From Pelargonium cotyledonis (Eukaryota; Streptophyta; Magnoliopsida; Geraniales; Geraniaceae), in assembly GCA_036897625.1 (NCBI GenBank), contig JAYMTA010000624.1, positions 1 through 25,933 of the forward strand: DNA of 25,933 nt. Reading direction: 5' to 3'. Numbering within the stretch: the stretch's first letter is position 1; every line of letters begins with the position of its first letter. Positions 1 through 11,064 of this stretch are shown piece by piece. The position numbers were made by a program, and so were the translations under genes. The notes beneath the pieces are model-generated. The model ran no database searches, was not told the DNA's origin, and was given only the letters and a program-made list of their open reading frames with translations.

Positions 1-780
1 TCTCTACGACGACTTCTGGTGTGAGCGGTGGTACTCAGTTGCTCCAGAGGCGAAGTTTGTGATATGGAAGCGGAGTAGGTGCAACGTAACAGGCACGATG
101 AATGGAGTGTGGGACAGGTGACCGGCGATTTGGAGTACAGAGGCTATGGATGCTCATTTGAAGCGCATATGGAGATGCTCTCGCTGGCTGATGAAGAAAG
201 CGGCGGACTCTCAAGTGTGGGAGCCAAAGCGGAGGAGAAAAAGAATGGGTTGACCTTATTGGATAGGAAGCGGAGGTGGGTGATTGGTGAATGAGGTAGT
301 GCGGGAGTTAATGATGACACGGCGAGCCAAATTGAGAAGGCTACCCTAGACAAATGAGGTCTGGGTGTAATTTCTGCAGTGGTGGTGAATGACTGGCTAG
401 CCCCTGGTAGGGGAAGTGGACTCTCAAATGTGAGAGCCAAAGCCGGGTTGGAAGACGAAGCAAGAGGATAGGCAGGTGTTGATGATGGATGTTGTGAGAG
501 CCTTGTCAGGTCTTATGCGAGGACCCGGGATGCCTGGATGAGATTTGCTAGTACATGATTTATTATTGGTTTTTATGTTTTTTTTATGTTTTCTTTGGTT
601 ATTGATGATTTGGTCGAGATGTTGTTAATCTCAATGGGTGGTAGAATTAGCGATATTAGGGCTTGGTTTAGGTCAGGTCATCATGTCCATGTTTGGTTCT
701 GGTTCATGATACCAGCATTAACACTGCTGTATTTTGATTTTTGAGCATGAATAAAATAACAGGGTTACTCGTAAAAAAAG
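1..780 (+). repeat. Possible 5'-truncated retroposon (LINE-like or copied transcript)
   Basis: No convincing coding region is visible on either strand. The stretch ends near 748-780 with an AATAAA-type signal, then a short GGTTACTCGT motif and an A-rich run, which resembles the 3' tail of plant L1-type LINEs. The left part (1-450) is GC-richer than the flanking DNA and repeats a 26-base segment, at 205-230 and 418-443, with two mismatches. The element would continue beyond the left window edge, so no target duplication can be looked for. It could equally be the last exon and 3' UTR of a gene lying upstream. Confidence 0.35.
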
Positions 781-1390
781 AAAAAAAGATTTTATTAATT
801 TTTGGTCAGACCAAACAAACCCACACAATTTACACACAAAACCTGAAACTCTTTTGAGTCGAGTTTGAGTTACGCATTTATAACATGAACTTGAAAAATC
901 GAATTAAGACTCAGAATATGAATTGTCAATTCTTTATCATATTTTTTAACAGTTTCAGGTCTATATCATTTTTTTTTGTTTCAAATTGATATGTCAATTT
1001 TGAAATAATTACAAATTTTTTGTTGACGTGACCACCACGTGACACTTAAATTATCTAAATTTATATACAAGACGTCTTCCCGTTAAACTAATATGTTAAA
1101 ATCTAGCAAGTGCCTCCATGAGTAATTATGTTCGAAATCCGACTCGTCAGCTCGACTAGAAAGTGACAAAAGCAACAATTAAAGAGTAATTATTACCTTA
1201 AGCCAACTAATAAAGTAATCTTGTGACCTCACCTTCCATATTATCCCCAAATAAATGAATCCATCTGATATGTTTGGGTGAGTATTTATGAATTGACGGA
1301 AACACCCTTGAAGCACACATTATATCAAAAAGCAGCATTCCGGAAGGGCAGTTCCGTCTTTGCATAAATACCACCATCTTCGTTGGTCCA
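781..1390. promoter_or_regulatory. Upstream region of the UBC34-like gene
   Basis: This non-coding, AT-rich stretch holds no other gene. Part of it (about 805-935) resembles short dispersed segments also seen near 6830-6910 and 17620-17700. TGACGTGA at 1024-1031 matches the unfolded-protein-response element core (TGACGTGR), and six bases on lies a G-box CACGTG at 1036-1041. A weak TATA-like CATAAATA sits near 1363, about 30 bases before the likely transcript start around 1395. The motif matches are seen; any role in regulation is inferred. Confidence 0.4.
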
Positions 1391-1394
1391 CCAA

Positions 1395-3425
1395 AGTCTC
1401 CTCATTGAAGCACACACAGTTCAGAGAGAGAGAGAGAGAGAGCAGTAGCAGAACCGTACGTTCATCTTGTAGCGAACCCAACGCTACCCATAAATACCGT
1501 ACAGTTCTCACTCTTAAGCCCTCTATTTTCCAATTTCTCTGCGATTCTGGACCGGTCTCTGGTAATTTCTCGCTTTCTCTCTCTCTCTCTCTCCGATTCG
1601 ATTTTTTTTTTAAATATGTAAATTTGGGTTCTGATTAGTTTCTTTGTTCGTTCGTTGATGCGTTACGTGTTTGGTTTTGGTTTACTGTTTTGTTTTGCCT
1701 CTTTTGGAGATCGATCTGTGACTAATTGAATCAATTGATTGTTTTTTGTGTGGATTGTCGGTGGATCGTAATTGTGATTTGACGTGATTAAAATTGAAAA
1801 TTGTTGATTGTAAAATTGAGATTGAGATTGTAATTGGGGATTTTGTTTTCGTAATTGTGCCAATTTCGTGAGGATTCATGGTGATTGAGAGATGCCCTTT
1901 TCTGTTGTTCACAGGCTAATAGGCTATATATTAGAGTTGATCATGAGGGTTAACATATGGAATCAACATCACTTTTTATTTTGTTTTTCTGAAATTACCT
2001 TGTTAAATACATTTCTTGATTTAAATGTATGATGTTTTACTTTAAACCCTGAAGAAGGAATGTGTGTTGCCGCCATATGCTCCCTCCACCCCAAAACAAG
2101 TTTCTAAAAACATTGTCCCAAAATGCATGTCCATTTTTTTATTTTTTATTTTTGTTGGTTGGTTAGTTATGTATGAATGATCAACAATATTCCTAAGATT
2201 AGTTATTTAGAATCCATTGAGTTTGTTGCAACAGGAGGACATGGGTGTATAAGAGGAAAAGTTGAAATTTAAAGGACTTATCCCTAATTTTCCCAATAAA
2301 TGGGAAAGCGAACACTCATTTTGGGACAGACGGAGTATATAGGATTGGTAAATACTAATTAGTCAATTTTTGGTTGGATTATTGGTGATACTTATCTACC
2401 TAGAACCAGGTGGTTGGAACTCGAAAGCAAGTGTGTAGTTTCTAGTGATTTAGGCCACATGATATGTGAATGAGTTTGATATTAGGAGTACAAAGTGAGG
2501 AGCTTCTATCTAGCTAATTATGGGATTGTAATTTACAATTATATTTGACATATCAAGACCTGGAAATTTGGAATCTTGCAACTTTATTTTTTCATTCACA
2601 GTCTAAAGACTTAGTGTAAGCTTGTAGTTGCTACCTTTAAGCTCTCCTTGAGGGGAACAAATTAGGTTCCCTTTGGAACTTGCATTGTAAGGGAACTCAC
2701 CTTATTGAGTGAGATGCCATCAGTTATAATCTCCTTCACCCATGTGGGGCCAGCCACCAATTATATTGATGTTGAGTGGGTAGTGGGCCAGTTGCAGTAT
2801 TTGTTTCCAAGGACTAGTTTGTTGCTTTAATCTGTGCTGCCACAATATTTTGTTGGATTGGGACTGACCTTTGGAATTGATGGTAGGTGGTAAGTGGTAA
2901 CTGATCTGCAGATCTGCCATGTCTTATACTCTAATATGTTTGCATGTTTTCTATCCAAGCTGTATTGTAGGGTTCTTTTGCACAGTTATTTAGTTAAATC
3001 CATTAATTAGGTCATCCTCTCAACATGCTTTTCATCGCTCCATGTTCAGGTGCTTTGCTTCACTAAATATGCGCGTTCCATCATTTTAATTAGAAGTTTC
3101 ACCCTTTTTTTCTATTCCCTGCATTTTAACTTAGATTGTGTAAGATTTGAGAGAAGACATTGAGGGCTAATCAATATAAGGAAAGAAAATCAATCAATAC
3201 CTAACAATCAGCTATGAGATTTAATCCATCCCTAATTTTTAGAGAATAAAATATTCTCACAGATTGGTATTATTTTTATGTACCGTGTTGTGGAAGAAAT
3301 CATTTTAATAGTGTCCACATAATTGCTTATTGTTTTGGTCCAGGAAGTAGTAGATTCGGAGGGAAAATCTGTCTAGGGACATCCACAGTATCATCCCTCG
3401 TGTTACTACCATTTGAAAGTTTGAG
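1395..3425 (+). other. 5' UTR of the UBC34-like gene, with a 1.8-kb leader intron
   Basis: A first non-coding exon runs from about 1395 to 1561 and contains ten AG units at 1423-1442. A donor (G|GTAATTTC) at 1562 and an acceptor (TTGGTCCAG|GAAG) at 3342-3343 define a 1781-base leader intron, and the second exon continues into the start codon at 3426. Neither exon segment contains an ATG, so the coding start would be the first ATG of the spliced message. A TC microsatellite follows the donor at about 1576-1593. Long leader introns are common in plant ubiquitin-pathway genes and often raise expression. The transcript start is estimated, not seen. Confidence 0.6.
2078..2337. mobile_element. Stowaway-type MITE (Tc1/mariner-like)
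   Basis: The left end reads TGCTCCCTCCACCCC and the right end GGGACAGACGGAGTA, an imperfect inverted pair of the CTCCCTCCGTCCC type, flanked by TA on both sides (2076-2077 and 2338-2339). It is about 260 bases long with no coding capacity and lies in the leader intron of the UBC34-like gene. Its interior (a GTTAGTTATGTATGAATGATCAA segment, then a GAGTTTGTTG segment) resembles that of the element at 21634-21875. Confidence 0.75.
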
Positions 3426-6204
3426 ATGGCTGAGAAATCTTGCGTAAAGCGCCTTCAGAAGGAATACAGAGATCTGTGTAAAGTATGTTTCTTCTTGTAT
3501 GGTTTTATTTCTTATAGATGTGTTATGTTAACCATGTATATTTTATGTTTGACGCATCCTTATGATGAACTTCTGCTCTCATTTATTTCTATTTACATAT
3601 TACATGATTTTAGCAGAGATTAAACTGTTGGTCCCTGTATATGCATGCTAGATAGAATAGATTTATTCTATAATTCATAGTCTTGCAGATTTTGGTAGCA
3701 TCAATACGTTCCCATGCATCTATGGTGAGTCTGTGGTTACTTTAATAGGTTAGAAGCTTATATTATTATAATTTATATCGATGAAGAATGGGATGCTCCA
3801 TCCAATATTGTTCTTCTATCATCAACACCTAGTAGGCTTTTGATACCACTGTTTGTCTAGAGAGGGAACAGCAACCTGAAAACAGATTCTTTTATATCTC
3901 GACTTTAGATGTTGTCCATTATAATTTCCATAAAATGAAGATTTTTCCTTTTCACTATGTTACCATAAATATGCTTACTGACGGGATTTTTTGGCACATC
4001 TTTTATTAGCAAATGACATCCATTTTGTTGTTGTCTACATCCTTTATCTTATTTTATTTTTAACTTTCAGGAACCTGTTTCCCACATTGTGGCATGCCCT
4101 TCCCCAAGTGATATTCTTGAGTGGCGTAAGTTTACTGTTGAATCTTCATCTTCTTATTTGTATTAAAATAAAAAACGTGTTTGTTTTCACCTGAAAATAT
4201 GTTTGAGACAGTCCTGAGCTCTGCTGCCATATTGTGCTTTAATTAAGACCAAAGATATTTTTCTATAACTATTATTGAATGAAGAAAGTATAATGTTTAA
4301 TGGTTATTTATGCAAATTTTTGTGTCCAGATTATGTGTTGGAGGGAAGTGAAGGAACACCTTTTGCAGGTTTGTTAAGAGAACTATTGTTTAAGGGACAT
4401 ATTTTTTGTCCTGTGTGGATTTGTATTTACAGTTTTGTACCTTATTGCGGTCTCTGACACTTGTTCCCATTGTCTTGCTATTGGAAAATATTTAACTTAA
4501 TTAAAAAGGTGGATTTTACTATGGAAAGATCAAGTTTCCTCCAGACTATCCTTTTAACCCTCCTGGTATAAGGTAAACACTTCTGTCTGCTGTAATTTTT
4601 CGCAAAAGTCTGTTAAAATTGACCAGCATTGTTTGATTTGATTTTCATCAACATTTGTTCTTGTAGCATGATAACTCCCAATGGACGATTCATGACACAA
4701 AAGAAAATCTGCTTATCAATGAGTGATTGTAAGTTCTTAGACCTAGTGCTTACTGAAACTTCTTTCTTTCTCATGTTAGTGGTGTTGTGATTATTTTACT
4801 CTTGTATCTTACAGTTCATCCAGAGAGTTGGAACCCGATGTGGTCCGTATCAAGGTATGATCAATTTAGATCCTTTTAAACATTCAATTGTTTTGCCTGT
4901 CAAGTAGTGACTGTAAAGTTTAAAGCCTTGTTCACTAATATTATTTTTGTTTTGCTGTTGGAACCACAGCATACTGACAGGACTCCTTTCATTCATGGTG
5001 AGTCAACTGTGCACCCCATCACTCTAACTTGTGTGGAATCCGACCCCTGTACTATTTACTTGATTGTCAATATGTTTGCCTGATAATTTTGTGAATAACA
5101 CACACGGGCATGTATTTGTTTACATCATCTTGAAAATTGAATTTTGGTTTACTTTTTATTAGACTAAATGATTGTGTTGGAATTCAACCGCCATGAATGT
5201 CTTTTGTGTGCTTAATCGTTGTGTAGCGAAATATTAAATCTAAGCAGGAGTTGCATGTAACAGCTCTGATGTCCAATTATATATTGCTATATTTTCATCA
5301 ATCTATGCCAATCAAATATGAAGTTACAAATGTATTTGTAAGAATTCCTTATCGGATTCCCCTTCTGGTGCAGATGGACACCAGCCCAACCACTGGTAGT
5401 GTGAGCACTACTGTTACCGAGAAGCAACGCCTGGCGAAGTCTTCTCTAGCTTTTAATTGCAAGAAGTAAGTTTACCAAATTCCCTGTTTCTGATGATTAC
5501 AATTGAAGTAAGGGATAATTACGAATAACCAACACATAAAAAATATCACGGCACTAACCTTCAGTTTAATCACTCTATTTTGTTAGTAACTCTCTAATCT
5601 CCTTGAAATGAAAAGACTATTTTACCCCTTGTATGTTCTTACGTTTTCATCTCATACCCCAAATTGTAAATAAAAAAACTTGGATTTTCATACAATGAAT
5701 AAAAAATTTGTATATTCTTACATTTTCATCTCATACCCCAAATTATAGAGTGAATATATCTGTCAAAACAAACGGAATGGGGTGACTAAACTTAAAGTTA
5801 GTCAAGGATCGTGAAAAACTCTTGTAAGTTGGCTTGTGGACACTGGACAGTACTGCACAATGGTTAATTGTAATAAAATTGAATATGATATTTATGGTGT
5901 TTTTTTGGTCCATCACTACAGCTCAACATTCAGAAAAATGTTTCCTGAGTATGTCGAGAAGTATAAACAGCGGCAACTTTCCGAGCAACTTGTTACGGAG
6001 CCCGAGGTCCCTCAAGAAGAAAATTCAAGACCATCGATGGAGAAAGTCGGTAATTCAACTGGAGAGGACCTAAAAATAGTAGATACCCCGAAGGACGCCC
6101 GTAAAAAGAGGAAGCAATCATTCCCACCCTGGATGATGTTTTTGTTGATTTCCATCTTCGGGTTAGTAATGGCACTGCCTCTGCTTCAACTCGACATCTA
6201 CTAG
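3426..6204 (+). CDS. UBC34: Tail-anchored ubiquitin-conjugating enzyme E2 (UBC33/UBC34 type, UBE2J2 class)
   Basis: Nine coding exons: 3426-3482, 4071-4125, 4330-4368, 4509-4572, 4667-4728, 4815-4854, 4970-4997, 5374-5465 and 5922-6204. All join in frame at GT..AG introns to give 239 residues. The UBC fold begins near residue 5 (KRLQKEY). TPNGRF at 75-80 stands in for the usual HPN motif, as in UBE2J proteins, and the catalytic cysteine is Cys87 in KKICLSMSDFHPESWNP. A variable hydrophilic linker rich in E, K and S follows (about 150-210), then one C-terminal membrane segment at 216-234. Known for the family: these E2s sit in the ER membrane with the catalytic domain in the cytosol, take ubiquitin from E1 and work with ER-associated degradation ligases. 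The start is the first ATG of the message and matches the family N-terminus MAEK. UBC33 and UBC34 are close paralogues, so the number is tentative. The gene looks intact. Confidence 0.95.
5631..5747. repeat. Two-copy direct repeat inside UBC34 intron 8
   Basis: A 38-base segment at 5631-5668 recurs at 5710-5747 with three mismatches (period 79). It lies in the 456-base intron 8. The surrounding 5510-5825 has no coding potential and may be an old non-autonomous insertion, but I could not find clear terminal repeats. Confidence 0.6.
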
Positions 6205-6309
6205 ACCAGAAACTGGAAAATTCGATAGGGTTTAGCAGACCATACGGGCTCGTGCAAGTCAAGGTACTACTTAAAACGCTCTTTAGTTTTGCTATGTAGC
6301 CTAACTTTG

Positions 6310-6453
6310 TATAGGGAAGTTGAAGCCGGGGAGGCTAATGTTTTTCACCTTTTCATCGATAATCGAAAAATTACTAGTACTTATAGGGAAGTTGGAGCCG
6401 GGGAGGCTAATGTTTTTCACCTTTTCATCGATAATCGAAAAATTACTAGTACT
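6310..6453. repeat. 72-bp tandem duplication in the 3' flank of UBC34
   Basis: Unit 1 (6310-6381) and unit 2 (6382-6453) are adjacent and differ at one base (GAAG near 6322 against GGAG near 6394). The first unit begins 106 bases after the stop codon, so both copies probably lie in the 3' UTR. The near identity implies a recent duplication. Each copy holds the self-complementary string ATCGAT. Confidence 0.9.
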
Positions 6454-6990
6454 TGCTTGTGACATTATTTTGATTTTAAGTGAGATTATATGCTTTTCTC
6501 ACATTGTAGATATGTTTTGAATTCTTTTTCTTCTCCCTGGACCCGAAATTTAACCCGCATTTTTGTTGGTTTGAGTAGAGCACAAATATGTTATTGTAGT
6601 GAAAGAAATGTGTATGGAGTCTGGTAACCCGTGCACTTTCAGTGACAAATTAGGGCTAATTTGGGTCATGGGTCGTGATGAGGCATGAATACAAGTATGT
6701 TTAGTTTTAGCTTAATTGGGTTCGGGTTGAAATCATAATTTATTGTTCTTTTTTGTGTTTTACTGACCGAGATAGTCCCAATACCTGGGGATACAGATCA
6801 TATAAAATGGACCCGACCAATTTTCAAGTCGAATTCAAATTTGACGATTCTTGGGATATTGCAGGTCGGGCTAGACAGACCCGCACATAACACACAATTT
6901 GTAGGTAAAATCCAAACCAAAAATTTATGGGGTCGAGCCAATTCTCATGTTGTATGTACGTAGGCCCACATGATTCCCACATTTTACATA
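6454..6990. other. Intergenic DNA with a dispersed-repeat fragment
   Basis: No gene is seen. The UBC34 transcript probably ends in the first 100 bases, although no canonical AATAAA is evident. About 6795-6930 holds GACCCGACC / CAGGTCGGGC / CCCGCACATAACACACAATTT segments. These resemble stretches near 805-900, 17620-17700 and 21220-21300, suggesting a dispersed element of unknown class. Confidence 0.4.
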
Positions 6991-7372
6991 GGAAAAAGGT
7001 TCGAAATAGACATTGAACTATCCAGTTTGTGCCACTTTATTCATTTAATTTTAAAACTTTAAAACGTACTAATATAGACCACAAAAAGTTAAATGTGTTG
7101 TTTTAATCCAAACGTTATCAAAATCGTGCCATAGAAGCACATTCCATCAAAATCTCATACGGAATCCGTCAAAAAAGAAATAACACGTTAGCGTCACTTT
7201 ACGTATTCCTTCTGAGATTTTGACGGAATGTGCTGTTGTGGCACGATTTTGATAACATGTGGATTAAAGCAGCACGTTTAACTTTTTTATGGTCTATATT
7301 GGCACGTTTTAACGTTTGATGACTAAAGTGACACGAACTGTATAGTACAGTGACTATTTCAGACCCTTTTTT
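6991..7372. mobile_element. Foldback MITE, probably Mutator-like, with 9-bp target duplication
   Basis: The element is almost entirely an inverted repeat. The left arm (6991 to about 7178) pairs with the right arm (about 7192-7372) over roughly 180 bases, for example TCAAAATCGTGCCA against TGGCACGATTTTGA. TTTTACATA occurs directly on both sides (6982-6990 and 7373-7381). Long terminal inverted repeats with a 9-base duplication are the signature of Mutator-like elements. It encodes no protein, so it is non-autonomous, and the arms have diverged by many substitutions, which implies moderate age. Confidence 0.85.
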
Positions 7373-7381
7373 TTTTACATA

Positions 7382-8258
7382 CGAAATTTAAATCGATAGA
7401 ATTCATATTCGTTTCAAATTAAGCACTCTCAACCAGAATTCGCGTTAACTCCTAAAAAAAAATAAGTGAATCTCAAACATGTGCCAAAGAATCCAATATA
7501 TAATGACACAAAATTCTCCACCCCAAAACTCCATGTTGAAGCTTAACACAAAGACAAAAACTTGAAACAAAAAAGGGTTTTGCGTGTTATATGGGAATTT
7601 GATTGATAATGATGTTTTGTCTGACAAATGGCAATAAATAATTAATTCTCAAATCCAATTTGTAGGCTACTTTTAATGGATGATTTGGTTCCACTCCATT
7701 TCTATAAAAAAAATTTCATGTGTTTGTGTTTTTTAATTTCTAGTTTTCTTTAAAGTTCCTGATTTTCAGCTGATTTTGATTTTGCTTTCACTCTTCTCTA
7801 TATTGTTGGAACATTTTAAGGGTTTGTTCTTTTCAAAGGAAAAAAAACATAAAATGATTTGATACCTGTTAATTTCAATCCATAATTTTGAGGGTTTATT
7901 GGAAAAAACTATTAATAAATGAGGTTTATTTGATTTGTATCAAATGTTGTGTCATCGTGTTAGCACTGTCGTCTTAACAATCACACGACGATACATAAAA
8001 ACATTTCAACTATTATTATACGACACTATTGTTATAACAAATAACGCAAAATCTTTGTCGGCGTGACAACAAATAATTTATCATTAATATTAAACTACGT
8101 GAGTTGTGTCTTATCATAGAAAGAGACATAAAAAAAATAATAAAAAAATGCATGTCATTTTAAAAAAAATTAAAAATATATATTTTCAAGACATCAAATC
8201 ACTAAATTCATTAAAAAGGAATAAAATAATGAAAGTGTTTCCTTATGCTACTCTATAA
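7382..8258. other. AT-rich intergenic DNA, no gene seen
   Basis: There are only short chance reading frames on both strands. A segment at about 8191-8250 recurs in diverged form near 8573-8635, on the other side of the SINE. Near 7940-8060 there are several GTCGTG/ACGACG words, but I could not define an element from them. Confidence 0.5.
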
Positions 8259-8267
8259 ATAACTTAT

Positions 8268-8462
8268 ACCGACGTGAGTTGGCGCAAGTGGTCAGCGGCT
8301 TGCTGCCGTTTAAATAAGATCTCGGGTTCGAGACCTTGTGTACGCAGAATACCCTATTGGGAGATTCACCCACCACAGTTAGGACTTAGGTGCGCTAGCC
8401 GGGTCAGATCTAAACATACTCGAGACAAAGTTTCGATGAACTAGATAAACAATTATATATAT
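8268..8462 (+). mobile_element. tRNA-derived SINE with 9-bp target duplication
   Basis: The head carries an A-box-like TTGGCGCAAGTGG (about 8279-8291) and a B box GGTTCGAGACC (8325-8335), spaced as in a tRNA-type internal RNA polymerase III promoter. A tRNA-unrelated body follows, ending in a TA-rich tail. ATAACTTAT flanks it on both sides (8259-8267 and 8463-8471). The body is about 195 bases and encodes nothing. Such elements move using LINE enzymes. The family name was not determined. Confidence 0.85.
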
Positions 8463-8471
8463 ATAACTTAT

Positions 8472-9061
8472 GATTTTTCAATATTGACGTGTACAAATCA
8501 TATCTGAATTGAGAATAACCATACCATTTTTAAACTAAAAAAAATAATTATTTATTTTGGATACATCAAATCATTAAATTCTTTCTAAAAAGATAAAAAA
8601 AAGGTATAGTAAAATCATGAAAGTATATTTTCTTAGTTGGTAACATCAATATTGCAAGATTTTATTTTCTCCCACTCACTTGTCTTCTTCATCAATAAAA
8701 GCAAAATATGTTTTGGCATTAATTAACAATAGTGAAAGCAAAAGAGCACAAACTTTTTAACTACCATTAATTCTCATTTCCATAACCTCCATTTTAGAGT
8801 CTCATGAGGTTTCAATAGGGTTGTTGGATTTGCCTTTTTATACGTTTTAATTTCCATTCAAATAAATACCAATATTTCACTATCAATCTCACTCACAAAT
8901 CTTGAAAGCTTCAACACCAATCTTCTTCTTCTTCTTCTTCTTCTCCTTCGTGGAGACTGTCAAGCTCAGTTTCTTTTCAATTTCTCTTATAATTATAGTA
9001 TTTTTGTTTGGGTCTTTCTTGTTTTTTTTTTTTTTTTTTGTTTTTTGTTTTTGTTTTGAAG
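8472..9061 (+). promoter_or_regulatory. Promoter and 5' leader of the 173-residue protein gene
   Basis: The first half is AT-rich with no gene. TATA-like strings occur near 8834 (TTTTTATACG) and 8861 (CAAATAAATA), so transcription probably starts near 8885-8895. The leader contains a TCT microsatellite (8921-8945) and a long T run (about 9029-9043). No ATG occurs between the estimated transcript start and 9062, which supports that start codon. Confidence 0.45.
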
Positions 9062-10168
9062 ATGAAAGATTCTCCCATATTTCCCAACTATGAGACCACT
9101 CATGACTTCAGATTTGATCCTCAGATGGGGTTTTCACAGGTAATTACAATATTTGTCACTTTCTCTTGGTTTCTTGATGTTTTTTTGGAGAAAAAATTGT
9201 GTGTGTGTGTATGTTGATGGGGGAGGAAGAGCACATGAAAAGTTGATTTCAAAGAGTTTTATCGTACAATTTACGAGGTTGATTTGATATTGTTTGGAAT
9301 TGTTGTTACTTGTTACAACGAAAAATAATTGAAATGAGTTCCAAGTTTTTTTTCGAAAGATTAACGAGGTTGACTCAAGATTAATGAGTCTTTAAATATT
9401 ACAATAGTGAGAATTTAGTTTATTGTTGAAATTCTCTCGTATATCTCTTGATTTTTCACATTGGTGGAGGAATAAACTACACTTTTTTTATTAATTTTAT
9501 TGGTCACTAGAAGGAGAATATGAACAATTAATTTCAAAGAGTTTTGTTGAAAGATTTACTAGGCTAATTCAGTATCGTGTAGAAAATAATTTAGTCGTTG
9601 CAGCGGAGGATAAAGTTAACTTTGAGTCAAAGAAACGAAACTTCACTGTGACAGATGTTTATCGTTTACTTTCTTTTTTTCGTTTTTTTATCTTAACAAT
9701 TACTATACTACTATTTTATTTCAGTTCTTGGAAGAAGCAAAACAACATGCAAGTGATCATCTAGTCAATGACCAAACCTCATTGAAGCACCAAGAAGAAG
9801 AAAATGGAAAAATGAGGCAACAAGAGAACAAAAAGGCCAAGAGATCATGGAAAAGCAAAGTGATTTCATGGCTGAAACATGAGAAGAGGAGCAAGACCAA
9901 CCCTAGCAAAGAAGCTATAGCAAGTGCACACATCACAAACCCTAGGAGGGTTCATGTTTCAGGACCAATCTATGGGAGTTGCAGGAAGGTTGTTGTGGAG
10001 AACAAGCACAAGAGCTCAACATCTGGGCCTCTCTCCTTGGCCAACCTCTTTATCCCCACAAAGAGAGTGGAGAGTGAAGTGCCCTACATGTGTCTTGGTA
10101 GCCCTAAGAGCCTTAAGAGCCATTATCAAGGGGTCAATACTTACGGACCGGTTTATCTCGTGACCTGA
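9062..10168 (+). CDS. Unnamed small basic plant protein, two exons, 173 residues
   Basis: Exon 1 is 9062-9139 (26 codons), exon 2 is 9725-10168, and the phase-0 intron of 585 bases has GTAATT and TTTCAG ends. The N-terminus has a tidy MKDSPIFPNYE start and an FRFDPQMGFSQFLEEA stretch (16-31). A glutamine, lysine and glutamate-rich part (40-66) leads to a strongly basic, tryptophan-containing patch (RSWKSKVISWLKHEKRSK, 66-83). The C-terminal half has three short ordered-looking blocks: VHVSGPIYG (102-110), SGPLSLANLF (126-135) and VPYMCLGSP (145-153), ending in YGPVYLVT. There is no signal peptide or membrane segment. The layout resembles uncharacterised plant proteins I recall only vaguely, so I assign no function. 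The intact frame, clean splice sites and block structure argue that it is a real gene. A nuclear or membrane-surface location would fit the basic patch, but that is a guess. Confidence 0.8.
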
Positions 10169-11064
10169 TGCTTCAGTTTTTGGATCGTTGAACGTTTGGG
10201 TGCGTGTGTGAAATGAAAACGAAAACGTGGAAAAGTAGAGGTAGACACTAGTATATTAAGGAGTTTTTAGGTCTATGTATGCACTCGGTTTAGATTTTGG
10301 AGTAAAATATCGTGTGTACGATGATTTACTATCTACTTTTTTGTTATGCTAGATTACAGTTGCGATGCATTAGTATCTGTGAATAGCGTGAACAAATGAT
10401 TTTGGAGCTTTATTTACCACTTGTTTTTATTTTTGTTATGTTCAATTACAATTTAAAATGTGTTACTAATTTTTAATAGAGTGAAGTGCAATATATATAT
10501 CATGAAACACTAAAATCCGTTAAGTTTTGATTAATCTGGAGTAAGACAATGAATATTGTTTATTATATTTTTCGGTCAAATCGAATCGTATATCAGCATA
10601 AACGTCGAATGTCTGTGTTTGAAATGACAATATTTCATTATTTCTGATAGGTATAGTTTCAATTGTGCTTGTCACTTACAAGCTCTCTCCATCTCCATGA
10701 GTCCCTTGTTAATTTGTTTCAATGGCTCTATCTAACACGTGTGTTTGGTTGCTGAGAAAATATGCTGGGAAAATGGAAAGTTATGGTTTGTTTTAGTGAA
10801 ATGTATAATGAGGTTTCTTTTTTGGTTGTGGTCAAATGTGGCATAGAAACATGGGTGATGATTGATGAGAGAAGCTGCTTGATTTCAGGCTTTAAAATCT
10901 CTGCCATTTTCTTTGTCCAATGCTTTAAAAACCAAGAAATGTACAGCTTTTATCAGAGCACATGATTGGGTTGAAGCATATTGGTACAGCAACTTCCATG
11001 TAGTTAAATGGGTCCTCTTCTAATATAGTGTGAGAATTGAGTTTAAAATTTGGGTGTCTAGGCG
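10169..11064. other. Intergenic DNA downstream of the 173-residue protein gene
   Basis: The first few hundred bases are probably 3' UTR, but no clear polyadenylation signal stands out. The rest is AT-rich DNA with only short chance frames on both strands. I see no element ends or RNA gene. Confidence 0.5.

Noticed and set aside
144-440. A 98-codon minus-strand frame at the left edge
   Set aside because: Its composition is proline/serine-rich low complexity, with no recognisable motif and no splice partners. It lies in the suspected retroposon.
8922-9217. Short hydrophobic plus-strand frames around the TCT and T runs
   Set aside because: They are low-complexity translations of microsatellite leader sequence and cross the splice donor of the 173-residue protein gene.
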